Notes under the pieces: model-generated
Seen by the model: only the letters and a program-made list of their open reading frames with translations
Told to the model about the DNA's origin: nothing
Databases searched by the model: none
Position numbers and translations under genes: made by a program
Part shown: positions 46,147 through 54,719 of the stretch, one piece after another
Layout of the letters: each line of letters opens with the position of its first letter
How positions within the stretch are numbered: position 1 is the first letter of the stretch
Assembly: GCF_011927665.1 (NCBI RefSeq)
Contig: NZ_JAATJA010000001.1
Span: forward strand, 1,283,019 to 1,347,018
DNA: 64,000 nucleotides
Direction of reading: 5' to 3'
From: Desulfobaculum xiamenense
Lineage (GTDB): Bacteria; Desulfobacterota; Desulfovibrionia; Desulfovibrionales; Desulfovibrionaceae

Positions 46147-48531
46147 ATGGACCGCCGCAAATTCCTGAAATGGAGCGCCGCGCTTGGCGGCATGACCGCC
46201 CTGACCGGTGGGGGGCTTCTCCACTGCGTCGGTTCGCGCACGGCACAACCGCCCCTTCGCGAGCGCGATGTCTGGACCTCGTGCAACGTGAACTGCGGCG
46301 GACGCTGCGCCCTGCGCGCCCACGTGGTGGATGGCGTGGTGCGCGCCATAGACTCCGAGGCCGACACCGCAGGCCACGCCGCCACGGCCTGCCTGCGCGG
46401 ACGGGCCATGCGCCACCGGCTCTACGCGCCGGACCGCCTCAAGTACCCGATGCTGCGCGTCGGTGCGCGCGGGGAAGGAAAATTCCGCCGCGCTAGCTGG
46501 GACGAAGCCCTCGACCTCCTCGCCGCACGCCTGCGCGAGGCCATCGACACCTGGGGCAACGAATCCGTGTATCTGAACGTGGGCACGGGCAACTGGGGAG
46601 CCGTGCTCTCCAACTCCTGCTCGTCCGGCGCGCCGACCATCTCGCGGCTCATGAACTGCCTCGGCGGGCATCTGCGCTCCTACGGCACCTACAGCTACGC
46701 CATGCTCGAAGCGGCCCTGCCCTACACCTACGGCGGCGCTTGGGTCGATGGAAATCCCATCACGGACGTGGCCCACAGCGAACTGGCCGTGTTCTTCGGC
46801 AACAATCCCGCAACCACGCGCATGGGCGGACTGGGAGTAAGCCACGACCTCGCCCGCGCCCTGCGCCGCTCCGGCACGCGGCTCATCGTCATCGACCCCC
46901 GCCACTCCGACACGGCGGCCACCTTCGCCGACGAATGGATTCCCATCCGACCGGGCACGGACGCGGCGCTGGTCAGCGCCCTGGCCCATGTGCTCATCAC
47001 CGAGAATCTCGTGGACCACGACTTCCTCGCCACCCACACCATCGGCTACGACGAGGATTCCATGCCGGACGGCGTGCCCGCCGGACAGTCCTACCGCTCC
47101 CACATCCTCGGTCTCGGGCCGGACCGCACGGCCAAGACGCCGGGCTGGGCCGAGGCCATCACCGGCATCCCGGCCGAGCGCATCGTGCGCCTCGCCCGCG
47201 AAATCGGCGCTGCCAAGCCCTGCTACATAGCGCAGGGCTGGTCCCTCCAGCGGCAGGCCAACGGCGAGCAGAACTGCCGCGCCGTGTGCATGCTGCCCAT
47301 CCTCACCGGCAACGTGGGCATCCGCGGCGGCAACACCGGCGCGCGCGAAGGCTTCTTCACCATGCCCTTCGCGGGCTTCCCCACCCTCGACAATCCCGTG
47401 GCCGCGTCCATTCCCTGCTTCATGTGGACCGAAGCCGTCCGGCGCGGGCACGAGATGACCGCCACGACAGACGGCGTGCGCGGCGTGGACAAACTGCCGT
47501 CCGACATCCGATTCATATGGAATTTCGCAGGGAACTGCCTGATCAACCAGCACTCGGACGCCAACCGCACCGCGCGCATCCTCGTCGATGAAACGAAATG
47601 CCGCACCATCGTGGTCATCGACAACGTCATGACCGCCAGTGCGCGCTTCGCGGACATCCTGCTGCCCGGCGTGACCAATCTGGAAGAGGACGACTTCGCG
47701 CTGAGCGACTACGCCACGGACATCGGTTATGTCATCTTTGCCCGCAAGGCCGTGGAACCGCTGTTCGAGTCCCGCTCCATCTACGACATCTGCGCCGCCG
47801 TCGCCAAACGCCTCGGCGTGGGCGAAGCCTACACCGAGGGCCGCGACAGGGCGGGCTGGCTCGCCCATCTCTACGAGGAATCCCGCAGGCTTCTCCCGGG
47901 CCTGCCCGAACGCATGGACGACGCCTTCGACACTGGCATCTTCCGCATGCGCGATCCCGAGGCCCCGCGCGTTCCGTACGCGGCGTTCAGGCGCGATCCG
48001 GTGGCGAACCCGCTAGACACGCCATCCGGCCGCATCGAAATCTTCTCCAAGCGACTGTGGGACCTCGGAAAGACGTGGCAACTCGGTCCCGACGAGCGCA
48101 TCCCCGGCCTGCCCGAATACGTCCCCGCATGGGAGGGCGTAGAGGACCCGCTGCGGCGCACCTATCCGCTCCAGCTCATCGGCCATCACCCCCGCCAGCG
48201 CACGCACTCCACCGGCGACAACGTGGACTGGCTGCGACGCATCGAGCGTCAGGAACTGTGGATGAACCCCGCAGACGCAGCCCTGCGCGGCATCGCGCAG
48301 GGCGACATGGTTCGCGTGTTCAACGCGCGCGGTGCGGTGCTCATACCGGCGAGGGTCACGCCGCGCATCGCGCCGGGCGTGCTCAGCCTGCCAGAGGGCG
48401 CATGGTACGCCCCCGCGCAGGACGGCGCGGACACCGGCGGCTGCATCAACGTGCTCACCACACAACGCCCCTCGCCGCTGGCCAAGGGCAATCCCCAGCA
48501 CACCAACCTCGTTCAGGTCGAGAAGGCCTAG
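46147..48531 (+). CDS. Tat-exported molybdopterin oxidoreductase, DMSO reductase family (DmsA-like)
   Basis: This 794-aa protein has a Tat signal (RRKFLKWSAALGG). A [4Fe-4S] motif of the type C-x3-C-x3-C is formed by Cys46, Cys50 and Cys54, with Cys82 in TACLRGRA as the fourth ligand. Middle motifs include VFFGNNPATTRMGG and CYIAQGWSLQRQANGEQ. The C-terminal molybdopterin-guanine-dinucleotide domain has LIGHHPRQRTHSTGDN. This is the catalytic subunit of a periplasmic-facing reductase or dehydrogenase. The substrate cannot be read from the sequence; DMSO- or TMAO-like S/N-oxides are only the nearest family members. Confidence 0.9.
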   Translation: MDRRKFLKWSAALGGMTALTGGGLLHCVGSRTAQPPLRERDVWTSCNVNCGGRCALRAHVVDGVVRAIDSEADTAGHAATACLRGRAMRHRLYAPDRLKYPMLRVGARGEGKFRRASWDEALDLLAARLREAIDTWGNESVYLNVGTGNWGAVLSNSCSSGAPTISRLMNCLGGHLRSYGTYSYAMLEAALPYTYGGAWVDGNPITDVAHSELAVFFGNNPATTRMGGLGVSHDLARALRRSGTRLIVIDPRHSDTAATFADEWIPIRPGTDAALVSALAHVLITENLVDHDFLATHTIGYDEDSMPDGVPAGQSYRSHILGLGPDRTAKTPGWAEAITGIPAERIVRLAREIGAAKPCYIAQGWSLQRQANGEQNCRAVCMLPILTGNVGIRGGNTGAREGFFTMPFAGFPTLDNPVAASIPCFMWTEAVRRGHEMTATTDGVRGVDKLPSDIRFIWNFAGNCLINQHSDANRTARILVDETKCRTIVVIDNVMTASARFADILLPGVTNLEEDDFALSDYATDIGYVIFARKAVEPLFESRSIYDICAAVAKRLGVGEAYTEGRDRAGWLAHLYEESRRLLPGLPERMDDAFDTGIFRMRDPEAPRVPYAAFRRDPVANPLDTPSGRIEIFSKRLWDLGKTWQLGPDERIPGLPEYVPAWEGVEDPLRRTYPLQLIGHHPRQRTHSTGDNVDWLRRIERQELWMNPADAALRGIAQGDMVRVFNARGAVLIPARVTPRIAPGVLSLPEGAWYAPAQDGADTGGCINVLTTQRPSPLAKGNPQHTNLVQVEKA

Positions 48532-48541
48532 GAGACCGCAG

Positions 48542-49186
48542 ATGCTCAAGCGCCCGGCCTTCCACGTGGACATGCAAGCCTGCACCGGTTGCCGGACCTG
48601 CGTCATGGCCTGCATCGACCGGAACGATCTGCCCGAGGGCATCCTCTACCGCCGTGTCGTCGAGTATTCCGGCGGTACCTGTAGCCGCAACGCGGACGGA
48701 ACCTTTGCGCAGGACGTCTTCGCCTACCACCTGTCCATCGCCTGCAACCACTGCCAGAACCCCATCTGCGTCCGCTCCTGCCCCACGGGAGCCATGCGCA
48801 AGGACGAGCACGGCATCGTCAGCGTGGACGCGAAGCTCTGCGTGGGCTGCCGCTACTGCGAATGGGGCTGCCCCTACTGCGCCCCCCAGTTCGACGCCAA
48901 AGCGGGCCGCATGACCAAGTGCGACCTCTGCCGCGACCTGCTGGAGCAGGGCCAGCCCCCGGCCTGCGTTTCCGCGTGCCCCAACCGGGCGCTGCACTTC
49001 GGCGAATACGAGGACCTCGCGTCCATGTTCGGTGAATTCGAGGTGGTCGCTCCGCTGCCGGACAGAGCCATCACCCAGCCCAACCTGCTCGTGACCCCGG
49101 CCCGAAACGCCAGACCGTCCGGCTCGCGCAGCGGCTGCATCCGCGCGGCCGCGCACCCCGGCACACCACGGAACGACACCACATGA
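48542..49186 (+). CDS. 4Fe-4S ferredoxin-type electron-transfer subunit (DmsB-like)
   Basis: This 214-aa protein has four ferredoxin-type Cys clusters: CTGCRTCVMAC, CNHCQNPICVRSCP, CVGCRYCEWGCPYC and CDLCRDLLEQGQPPACVSAC. This is the DmsB/NrfC pattern with four [4Fe-4S] centres. It starts 11 bases after the catalytic subunit and overlaps the chaperone by 4 bases. It should carry electrons between the catalytic subunit and a quinone- or cytochrome-linked partner, which is not encoded in this operon. It has no signal peptide and would be co-exported with the Tat-bearing subunit. Confidence 0.9.
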   Translation: MLKRPAFHVDMQACTGCRTCVMACIDRNDLPEGILYRRVVEYSGGTCSRNADGTFAQDVFAYHLSIACNHCQNPICVRSCPTGAMRKDEHGIVSVDAKLCVGCRYCEWGCPYCAPQFDAKAGRMTKCDLCRDLLEQGQPPACVSACPNRALHFGEYEDLASMFGEFEVVAPLPDRAITQPNLLVTPARNARPSGSRSGCIRAAAHPGTPRNDTT

Positions 49187-49845
49187 CCACGCCCAGTACG
49201 GAAGCGCTGACCGGCTGTGCCCTCGCCCTCGCCTTTCTGGGGCGTAGCCTGTACTTCGAGCCGGACCACGACTTCCCGGCGGGACTCGACAACGGCCTGC
49301 TGTTCCGGGACTGGCCGCTGCCCGCAACCGATCCGGACACCCGCGAGGGCCTCGCCCTCATCGCGGCCTTCTTCGATGCCCACGGCACCGACGCGGCCCC
49401 CCTCGTGCGGACGGACTTCACGCAACTGTTCCTCGGCCCCGTGGCCCCCCTCGCGGCGTGGGAATCGGTGTGGACATCATCCGAGGGGCTGCTCTTCGAC
49501 GAATCGACACAGGCCGTACGCGAAGCCTACGCGCACTACGGTCTCGAAACGCCAGACACGCGCCGCGAGCCGGACGACCATATCGGCCTCGAACTCGCGT
49601 TCCTCGCCCACGCGCTGCTTCTGGCTGCCTCCGCACAGGCCGACGGAAATGCCCGCGACGCGATGGAGCATATCGACGCGGCGCGCATCTTCCTCGCCAA
49701 GCACCCAGCCCGATGGGCGGCGTCTTTTCTCCATCGCATGGCCCAGCGTGCCGCCACGGACTACTACCGGGGCATCGCTCGCCTGTGCATCGGCACGCTG
49801 AACCACGTCTCGGACCTGCTCGACGCTGACTGGCACCACGCATGA
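49183..49845 (+). CDS. TorD/DmsD-family molybdoenzyme chaperone
   Basis: This 220-aa all-helical protein contains the family pattern (RTDFTQLFLGPVAPLAAWES followed by EPDDHIGLELAFLAHAL). TorD-type proteins bind the Tat signal and apo-enzyme during cofactor insertion. The start overlaps the stop of the 4Fe-4S subunit by 4 bases. The operon order A–B–D lacks a DmsC membrane anchor. Confidence 0.85.
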   Translation: MTTPSTEALTGCALALAFLGRSLYFEPDHDFPAGLDNGLLFRDWPLPATDPDTREGLALIAAFFDAHGTDAAPLVRTDFTQLFLGPVAPLAAWESVWTSSEGLLFDESTQAVREAYAHYGLETPDTRREPDDHIGLELAFLAHALLLAASAQADGNARDAMEHIDAARIFLAKHPARWAASFLHRMAQRAATDYYRGIARLCIGTLNHVSDLLDADWHHA

Positions 49846-50151
49846 AGGATTTCCACCCAAGCGCATAGGGAATGTTCCCATTCGATACAAACCGGCTTCC
49901 CGACCTCTCCCCCACTTAGCCCACAAATAGCAATCATCTCCTTGTAATCAAAAAACTTTTTTCGTAACAATCGCCCTAGGGCTCCCCCCTATACTTTTGG
50001 GATGGAACGACGTATACCTCAACGGTTTGCAGTGAACCTGATCGAAATCAAGATAACGATGAGGAACCGCCCACCGTTCGCGACGCTCCGGCCCAGCCGG
50101 AAATGACCCACGTCTTCCCGGCCGCGACGGAATGCGGAAACGGAAGACCAC
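49846..50151. other. Intergenic region upstream of the HD-GYP gene
   Basis: These 306 bases hold an AT-rich island (about 49915–49995) likely to contain the promoter of the HD-GYP gene. I looked for c-di-GMP riboswitch hallmarks here and see none. Confidence 0.35.
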
Positions 50152-51153
50152 ATGCCAACCAGCACGACTCTCAGACGTCCCGCGACGTCTTCCCGCAACG
50201 ACAGCTACATCGCGGTCTCTCCGCTCATGATCTACCCCGGATGCATGGGACGCTTCAGCGTCTACCTCCGGCAGGCAGACGGCTACGTCCTCTATGCCTC
50301 CGGCGAGGAATGCTTCACGGAGCGCCACCGCCGCGCCCTGTACGATCACGGCGTCACGGAGGTCTTCATCCGCGCAAGCCAGGCCGGGCACTACCACGAA
50401 TACGTCGAGCGCAACCTCGGCACGATTCTCATGAACGAGACCGTCCCGCTTCCGGAACGCGCCAAGCTCTTCCACGGCGTCTCGCTCGACATCGTGAAGG
50501 AAGCCTTCGAGACCCGCCTGCCCGACTCTGTCGCACGCAAGGAGAGCTTCAACAGGATCATCGATTTCGTGAATCAGGGCATCCAGTTCCTGACGCTGGA
50601 GAACTCCTTCAAGGCCGTGGCCCAACTTGTGGAACACGACTACAAGACCTACGCCCACTGCATGCACGTGTTCCTGTACTCGACCGCCATTCTCCAGAGT
50701 TACGGCTTCGACGAGGAACTGCTGGTCCAATGCGGGCTGGGGGCCATGCTCCACGACATCGGCAAGACCGTCATCCCCGAGAACATCCTCAACAAGCCCG
50801 GGGCGCTCTCCAGCGAGGAACGCACAATCGTCAACACCCATCCGGTACAGGGCATCGGCCTGTGCGCCCAACTGCCCCTTTCGCAGACGACCTACAACTG
50901 CATCCTCTTCCATCACGAGCGCATGGACGGTAGTGGCTACCCCGGCGGCATCCGTGGCTACGACATTCCCATCGAAGCCCGCGCCGTGGCCATCGCCGAC
51001 GTCTACGACGCCCTGACCTCGGACCGCCCCTACGCCAAGGCCATGAATCCCTTCCAGGTGCTGCGCCTCATGCGCGACCAGATGTCCAACGAAATCGACC
51101 TTGAAATGTACAAGCGTTTCGTACAGATACTTTCCGGCGCAGACGTACTCTGA
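50152..51153 (+). CDS. HD-GYP domain cyclic-di-GMP phosphodiesterase
   Basis: This 333-aa cytoplasmic protein has an N-terminal domain of about 130 residues seen in HD-GYP proteins of this type. The HD-GYP domain contains AMLHDIGKTVIP (His-Asp 201–202) and HHERMDGSGYPGG (254–266), followed by ADVYDALTSDRPY. The full set of metal ligands and the GYP signature are present, so it should hydrolyse cyclic di-GMP. It has its own strong terminator downstream. Confidence 0.9.
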   Translation: MPTSTTLRRPATSSRNDSYIAVSPLMIYPGCMGRFSVYLRQADGYVLYASGEECFTERHRRALYDHGVTEVFIRASQAGHYHEYVERNLGTILMNETVPLPERAKLFHGVSLDIVKEAFETRLPDSVARKESFNRIIDFVNQGIQFLTLENSFKAVAQLVEHDYKTYAHCMHVFLYSTAILQSYGFDEELLVQCGLGAMLHDIGKTVIPENILNKPGALSSEERTIVNTHPVQGIGLCAQLPLSQTTYNCILFHHERMDGSGYPGGIRGYDIPIEARAVAIADVYDALTSDRPYAKAMNPFQVLRLMRDQMSNEIDLEMYKRFVQILSGADVL

Positions 51154-51176
51154 TCCGCACCACACACCGATTTTCG

Positions 51177-51210
51177 AAGGCCGCACGCCGCTGGCGCGCG
51201 GCCTTTTTTT
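51177..51210 (+). terminator. Intrinsic terminator of the HD-GYP gene
   Basis: An AAGGCCGC stem (51177–51184 with 51198–51205) encloses a GC-rich inner region and is followed by seven T. Confidence 0.85.
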
Positions 51211-51243
51211 CACCACGCGCCATCCGGGGCGGCAACTCCGGCG

Positions 51244-51299
51244 TTGACGCCCCGCGCCTCCGGCTGTAGTAGTACCAAAAGGAACTACTACAGCCGGAG
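51244..51299 (+). promoter_or_regulatory. Promoter and 16-bp palindrome before the TrmB-like regulator
   Basis: TTGACG (51244–51249) and TAGTAG (51267–51272) are 17 bases apart. A perfect inverted repeat (51258–51273 and 51284–51299, 10-base loop) covers the -10 and ends with GGAG, the ribosome site, 5 bases before the start codon. It is a likely autoregulatory operator and could also hide the ribosome site as an RNA hairpin. Confidence 0.65.
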
Positions 51300-51304
51300 C
51301 AGCC

Positions 51305-52009
51305 ATGGACCCCATCGACGCCCTCAAGAGTTTCGGATTCACGCGGCAGGAAGCCACCGTCTACCTGACGCTGCTCACCCACGGGGAGCAGAGCGGATAC
51401 GAAGCCGCCAAGAACGCGGGCATTTCGCGTTCCAACGCCTACGCCGCGCTGGCGGGGCTGGCGGAAAAGGGCGCGGCCATGCAGGGCGGCGGGGAAACCC
51501 GCACCTACAGCGCCACCCCTGCGGCGGAGTTGGTGGGCAACCTGCGCCGCCAGTGCATGAAGACCCTCGATGCCCTCGAAAGCGCCCTGCCCGCCCGGCG
51601 CGAAACCGAAGCGCCCTACCTCGCCGTGACCGGAAGCGACAACGTGCGCGACAAGATCGTCAACGTGCTCGATGCGGCGACGAGGCGGGTCTACGTCTCC
51701 CTGCACGGGGACGATCTGGCGGGTCAGATCGCCGAGGCGCTTCGCCGCGCGGCGGACAGGGGGCTGAAGACCGTAATCCTGTGCGACGCCGACCCCGGCA
51801 TCCCCGGTGCGGCCTTCCACCACACCCAGCGCATGCCCGGCCAGTTCAACATCATCGCCGACACCGAGGCCGTGCTCACCGGGAGCCTGCGTCCCGATGC
51901 CACGGCCCAATGCCTCTATTCCAGAAACTCCAACCTCGTGCGCCTGATGCGCGAGGCCTTCGTCAACGAGCTGGAACTTGTACGCCAGCGCGAGGAAACT
52001 TCCCGATGA
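51305..52009 (+). CDS. TrmB-family transcriptional regulator
   Basis: This 234-aa protein has an N-terminal winged helix typical of TrmB (ALKSFGFTRQEATVYLTLLT, then AGISRSNAYAALAGLAEKG). The C-terminal ligand-binding part belongs to the phospholipase-D-like TrmB region (RVYVSLHGDDLAGQIAEAL, VLTGSLRPDATAQCLYSRN). It overlaps lysA by 4 bases. With the palindrome directly upstream I infer an autoregulated repressor that also controls lysA. TrmB proteins often bind sugars, but a lysine-pathway effector is possible here. Confidence 0.8.
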   Translation: MDPIDALKSFGFTRQEATVYLTLLTHGEQSGYEAAKNAGISRSNAYAALAGLAEKGAAMQGGGETRTYSATPAAELVGNLRRQCMKTLDALESALPARRETEAPYLAVTGSDNVRDKIVNVLDAATRRVYVSLHGDDLAGQIAEALRRAADRGLKTVILCDADPGIPGAAFHHTQRMPGQFNIIADTEAVLTGSLRPDATAQCLYSRNSNLVRLMREAFVNELELVRQREETSR

Positions 52010-53277
52010 GCCAGACCATCCAGATTCACGGCGGCCACACCACGCGCACCGCCTTCTTCGGTTCCGCAACCCCCTTCGAGCTGACCAGCCGCTACGGCAG
52101 CCCGCTCTACGTCTACAACGAAACGATCCTGCGCCAGCGTTGCCGCGAAATCGCGCACCTCGTGGACTACGAACGCTTCAGCGTGAACTTCTCCGCCAAG
52201 TCCAACAGCAACCCGGCGCTACTGCGCATCGTGCGCTCCGAGGGCCTCAAGGCCGACGCCATGAGCCCCGGCGAAATCTGCATGGACCTCGCGGCGGGCT
52301 TCACCCCGGACGACATCTTCTTCATCTCCAACAACGTCAGTGCGCAGGAATTCGAATTCGCGGCGGACAGGGGAGTTCGCGTATCCGTGGACTCGCTCTC
52401 GCAGCTCGAACTCTTCGGTAGCGTGAATCCGGGCGGGAGCGTGGCTGTGCGCCTCAACCCCGGCGTGGGCGCGGGACATCACAAGAAGGTCGTGACTGGC
52501 GGCAAGGAGACGAAATTCGGCATCGCGCCGGAGGACGCAGAAACCATCGCCGACATCTGCGCCCGGCACAGGCTGACGCTTCGCGGCATCAACCAGCACA
52601 TCGGCTCGCTGTTCATGGAGGGGGACGCCTACCTCGCGGCGGCGGCACGGCTGTTGGAACTCGCCGAGGGATTCGGCGAACTGGACTTCATCGATTTCGG
52701 CGGCGGCTTCGGCGTGCCCTACCGCAAGCTCGACGGACAGGGACGCCTCGATCTGGCGGAACTCGGACGCGGGCTGACGGCGCTCATCCGCGACTGGACC
52801 ACGCGCACCGGCCGCAAGCCGGAAATCATGGTCGAACCGGGGCGCTATATCTCCGCCGAATGCGGCGTGCTGCTCGGCACGGTGCATGCCGTGAAGGCCA
52901 ACGGCCCCACGCACTTCGCCGGAACGGACCTCGGCTTCAACGTCCTCGCGCGGCCGATGCTTTACGATTCGCACCACGACATCGAGCTGCACCGCCTCGG
53001 CGGAGAACCGCTCGCGGAGCCGACCCCGGTCACCGTCGTCGGCAACATCTGCGAATCCGGCGACATCATCGCGCGCGACCGCATGCTCCCCGCCCCCCGC
53101 GAGAACGACATCCTCGCGGTGCTCGACGCAGGAGCCTACGGCCACGCCATGAGCTCCAACTACAATCTGCGACTGCGCCCGGCGGAAGTACTCGTCGCCG
53201 CCGACGGCTCGCACAGCCTCATCCGCCGCAGAGACAGCCTCGACGATCTGCTGGCCCCCTACCGCATGGCCGTATAA
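52006..53277 (+). CDS. lysA: Diaminopimelate decarboxylase
   Basis: This 423-aa PLP-dependent group IV decarboxylase has the PLP lysine at Lys65 in NFSAKSNSN, where most family members read YAxKAN. The HIGSLF segment, FGGGFGVPY and EPGRYISAECG form the barrel phosphate-binding region. The second-subunit motif ICESGDIIARDR and the C-terminal AGAYGHAMSSNYN complete the active site. It catalyses the last step of lysine synthesis. It is co-translated with the TrmB-like regulator, an unusual pairing for lysA. Confidence 0.85.
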   Translation: MSQTIQIHGGHTTRTAFFGSATPFELTSRYGSPLYVYNETILRQRCREIAHLVDYERFSVNFSAKSNSNPALLRIVRSEGLKADAMSPGEICMDLAAGFTPDDIFFISNNVSAQEFEFAADRGVRVSVDSLSQLELFGSVNPGGSVAVRLNPGVGAGHHKKVVTGGKETKFGIAPEDAETIADICARHRLTLRGINQHIGSLFMEGDAYLAAAARLLELAEGFGELDFIDFGGGFGVPYRKLDGQGRLDLAELGRGLTALIRDWTTRTGRKPEIMVEPGRYISAECGVLLGTVHAVKANGPTHFAGTDLGFNVLARPMLYDSHHDIELHRLGGEPLAEPTPVTVVGNICESGDIIARDRMLPAPRENDILAVLDAGAYGHAMSSNYNLRLRPAEVLVAADGSHSLIRRRDSLDDLLAPYRMAV

Positions 53278-53331
53278 TCCAAGAATTTCCCGCATCGACC
53301 AATGCGGGATGGTTCAGTCCTCCACCTCCCG

Positions 53332-53367
53332 GAACTCCCGAGACGAAACCCACCGTCTCGGGAGTTC
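53332..53367. terminator. Bidirectional terminator-like hairpin between lysA and the MscS gene
   Basis: Perfect 14-bp arms (53332–53345 and 53354–53367) flank an 8-base loop between convergent genes. Confidence 0.6.
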
Positions 53368-53399
53368 TCGGTTTCGGAGGCGAAACGCGAAAAGGGAGG

Positions 53400-54686
53400 C
53401 TACTTCGTGCGGATATGCACGTCGCGCTGGGGGAAGGGAATTTCGATGCCGTTATCGCGGAAGCGGTCCCAGATGCCGAGCAGCACGGCGCTTCGCACGT
53501 TGACGAGGCCGTTTTCCGGGTCCTGTATCCACAGTCGCAGTTCGAGGTCCACGGAGCTATCGCCGAAATTCACCAGATGGCAGACAGGTTCCGGATTCGA
53601 CAGCACACGTGGCACTGCGCGCGCCGCGTCCAGCATCAGCTCGATGGCCTTGCGCGGGTCGCAGCCGTAAGCCACGCCCACGGGAATCTTCAGGCGCACG
53701 TTACGGTCGGTAAAGGACCAGTTCACCACCTGCGAGGTGATGAGGTCCTCGTTGGGGATGAGGATTTCCTTGCCGTCGCGGGTGACCACGGACACGAACC
53801 GCGCCCGCAGGTCGGTGATCCAGCCGTACACGCCGCCGACTTCCACCACGTCGCCGGGCTTGATGGAGCGATCCATGAGCAGGATGAAGCCGCTAATAAG
53901 ATTGGCGGCCACCTTCTGCAGGCCGAAGCCGACGCCAACGCCGACGGCACCGGAAAACACCGCAAGCGCCGTCAGGTTGATACCCACGCTCGACAGCGCC
54001 GTCATCACCACCACGACGAGAATGAAAATCTTGAGCAGCTTGACCAGCAGCACCCGCACGGAAGGCGTCAATTCCGGCACGCGGGCGAGGCGTCCCTCAA
54101 GATGCGTGGCGAGCCACATGCCCAAGCGGTAGAGCAGCACCATGACCAGCCCGGCCTTGGCCAACGACAGCACCGAGAGCCGCGCGTCGCCCATGGTGAA
54201 CCCCAGTCCGTCAAGAAACTTGAGCGCCGGGGACAGAAGCCCAACGATGTTCAGCGCGGCTGCGCCCCACGCCACGGCCGCGAACACCCGCCCCCAGAAG
54301 CGCGAAAGCAAAAGCGACGACACGAGGCGTATGGCTATCCACGCGCCGAGCAGGCTCTCCGCCAGATGCAGGAAGCGCCACGGCAGGTCCACCCGCCGCG
54401 CGACGACCACACACACCCACACCAGCACGAAGGCCAGCGCCACGGGGATGGTCCGCATCGCTGCGGACACGAAGCGGTCCAGCACCCCCTCACCACGAAA
54501 GCGCCCATCCAGCCGCGCTCGAAGCGTGCGGCGTATCGCCCCGGAAGCTATCCACGCCAGCGCGAGGATGCCAACGACAACGATGCCCTGGGCCAGCGTA
54601 GCCGGCACCAGCACCTCGGTACGCACCCAGCGCGCGAGCGACACCGCGAACGACTCGATGGTCGCCGCGTCAAGCAGGTCTGCCAT
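53400..54686 (-). CDS. MscS-family mechanosensitive ion channel
   Basis: This 428-aa protein has about five or six membrane helices (starting 30–50, 75–95 and 105–125). The conserved pore helix and beta domain follow: AVFSGAVGVGVGFGLQKVAA (about 240–260), NLISGFILLMDRSIKPGD and ILIPNEDLITSQVVNWSF. The C-terminal alpha-beta domain ends near residue 428. It acts as a pressure-release channel in the inner membrane. It is the last gene of a leftward group but separated from the next by about 30 bases. Confidence 0.9.
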   Translation of the reverse strand: MADLLDAATIESFAVSLARWVRTEVLVPATLAQGIVVVGILALAWIASGAIRRTLRARLDGRFRGEGVLDRFVSAAMRTIPVALAFVLVWVCVVVARRVDLPWRFLHLAESLLGAWIAIRLVSSLLLSRFWGRVFAAVAWGAAALNIVGLLSPALKFLDGLGFTMGDARLSVLSLAKAGLVMVLLYRLGMWLATHLEGRLARVPELTPSVRVLLVKLLKIFILVVVVMTALSSVGINLTALAVFSGAVGVGVGFGLQKVAANLISGFILLMDRSIKPGDVVEVGGVYGWITDLRARFVSVVTRDGKEILIPNEDLITSQVVNWSFTDRNVRLKIPVGVAYGCDPRKAIELMLDAARAVPRVLSNPEPVCHLVNFGDSSVDLELRLWIQDPENGLVNVRSAVLLGIWDRFRDNGIEIPFPQRDVHIRTK

Positions 54687-54719
54687 GAATTCGAAATCTC
54701 CGAATGAAACCCGCGAATC

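Noticed and set aside
49846-50151. Cyclic-di-GMP riboswitch before the HD-GYP gene
   Set aside because: None of the conserved GEMM-I sequence blocks or a matching fold is visible in the leader.
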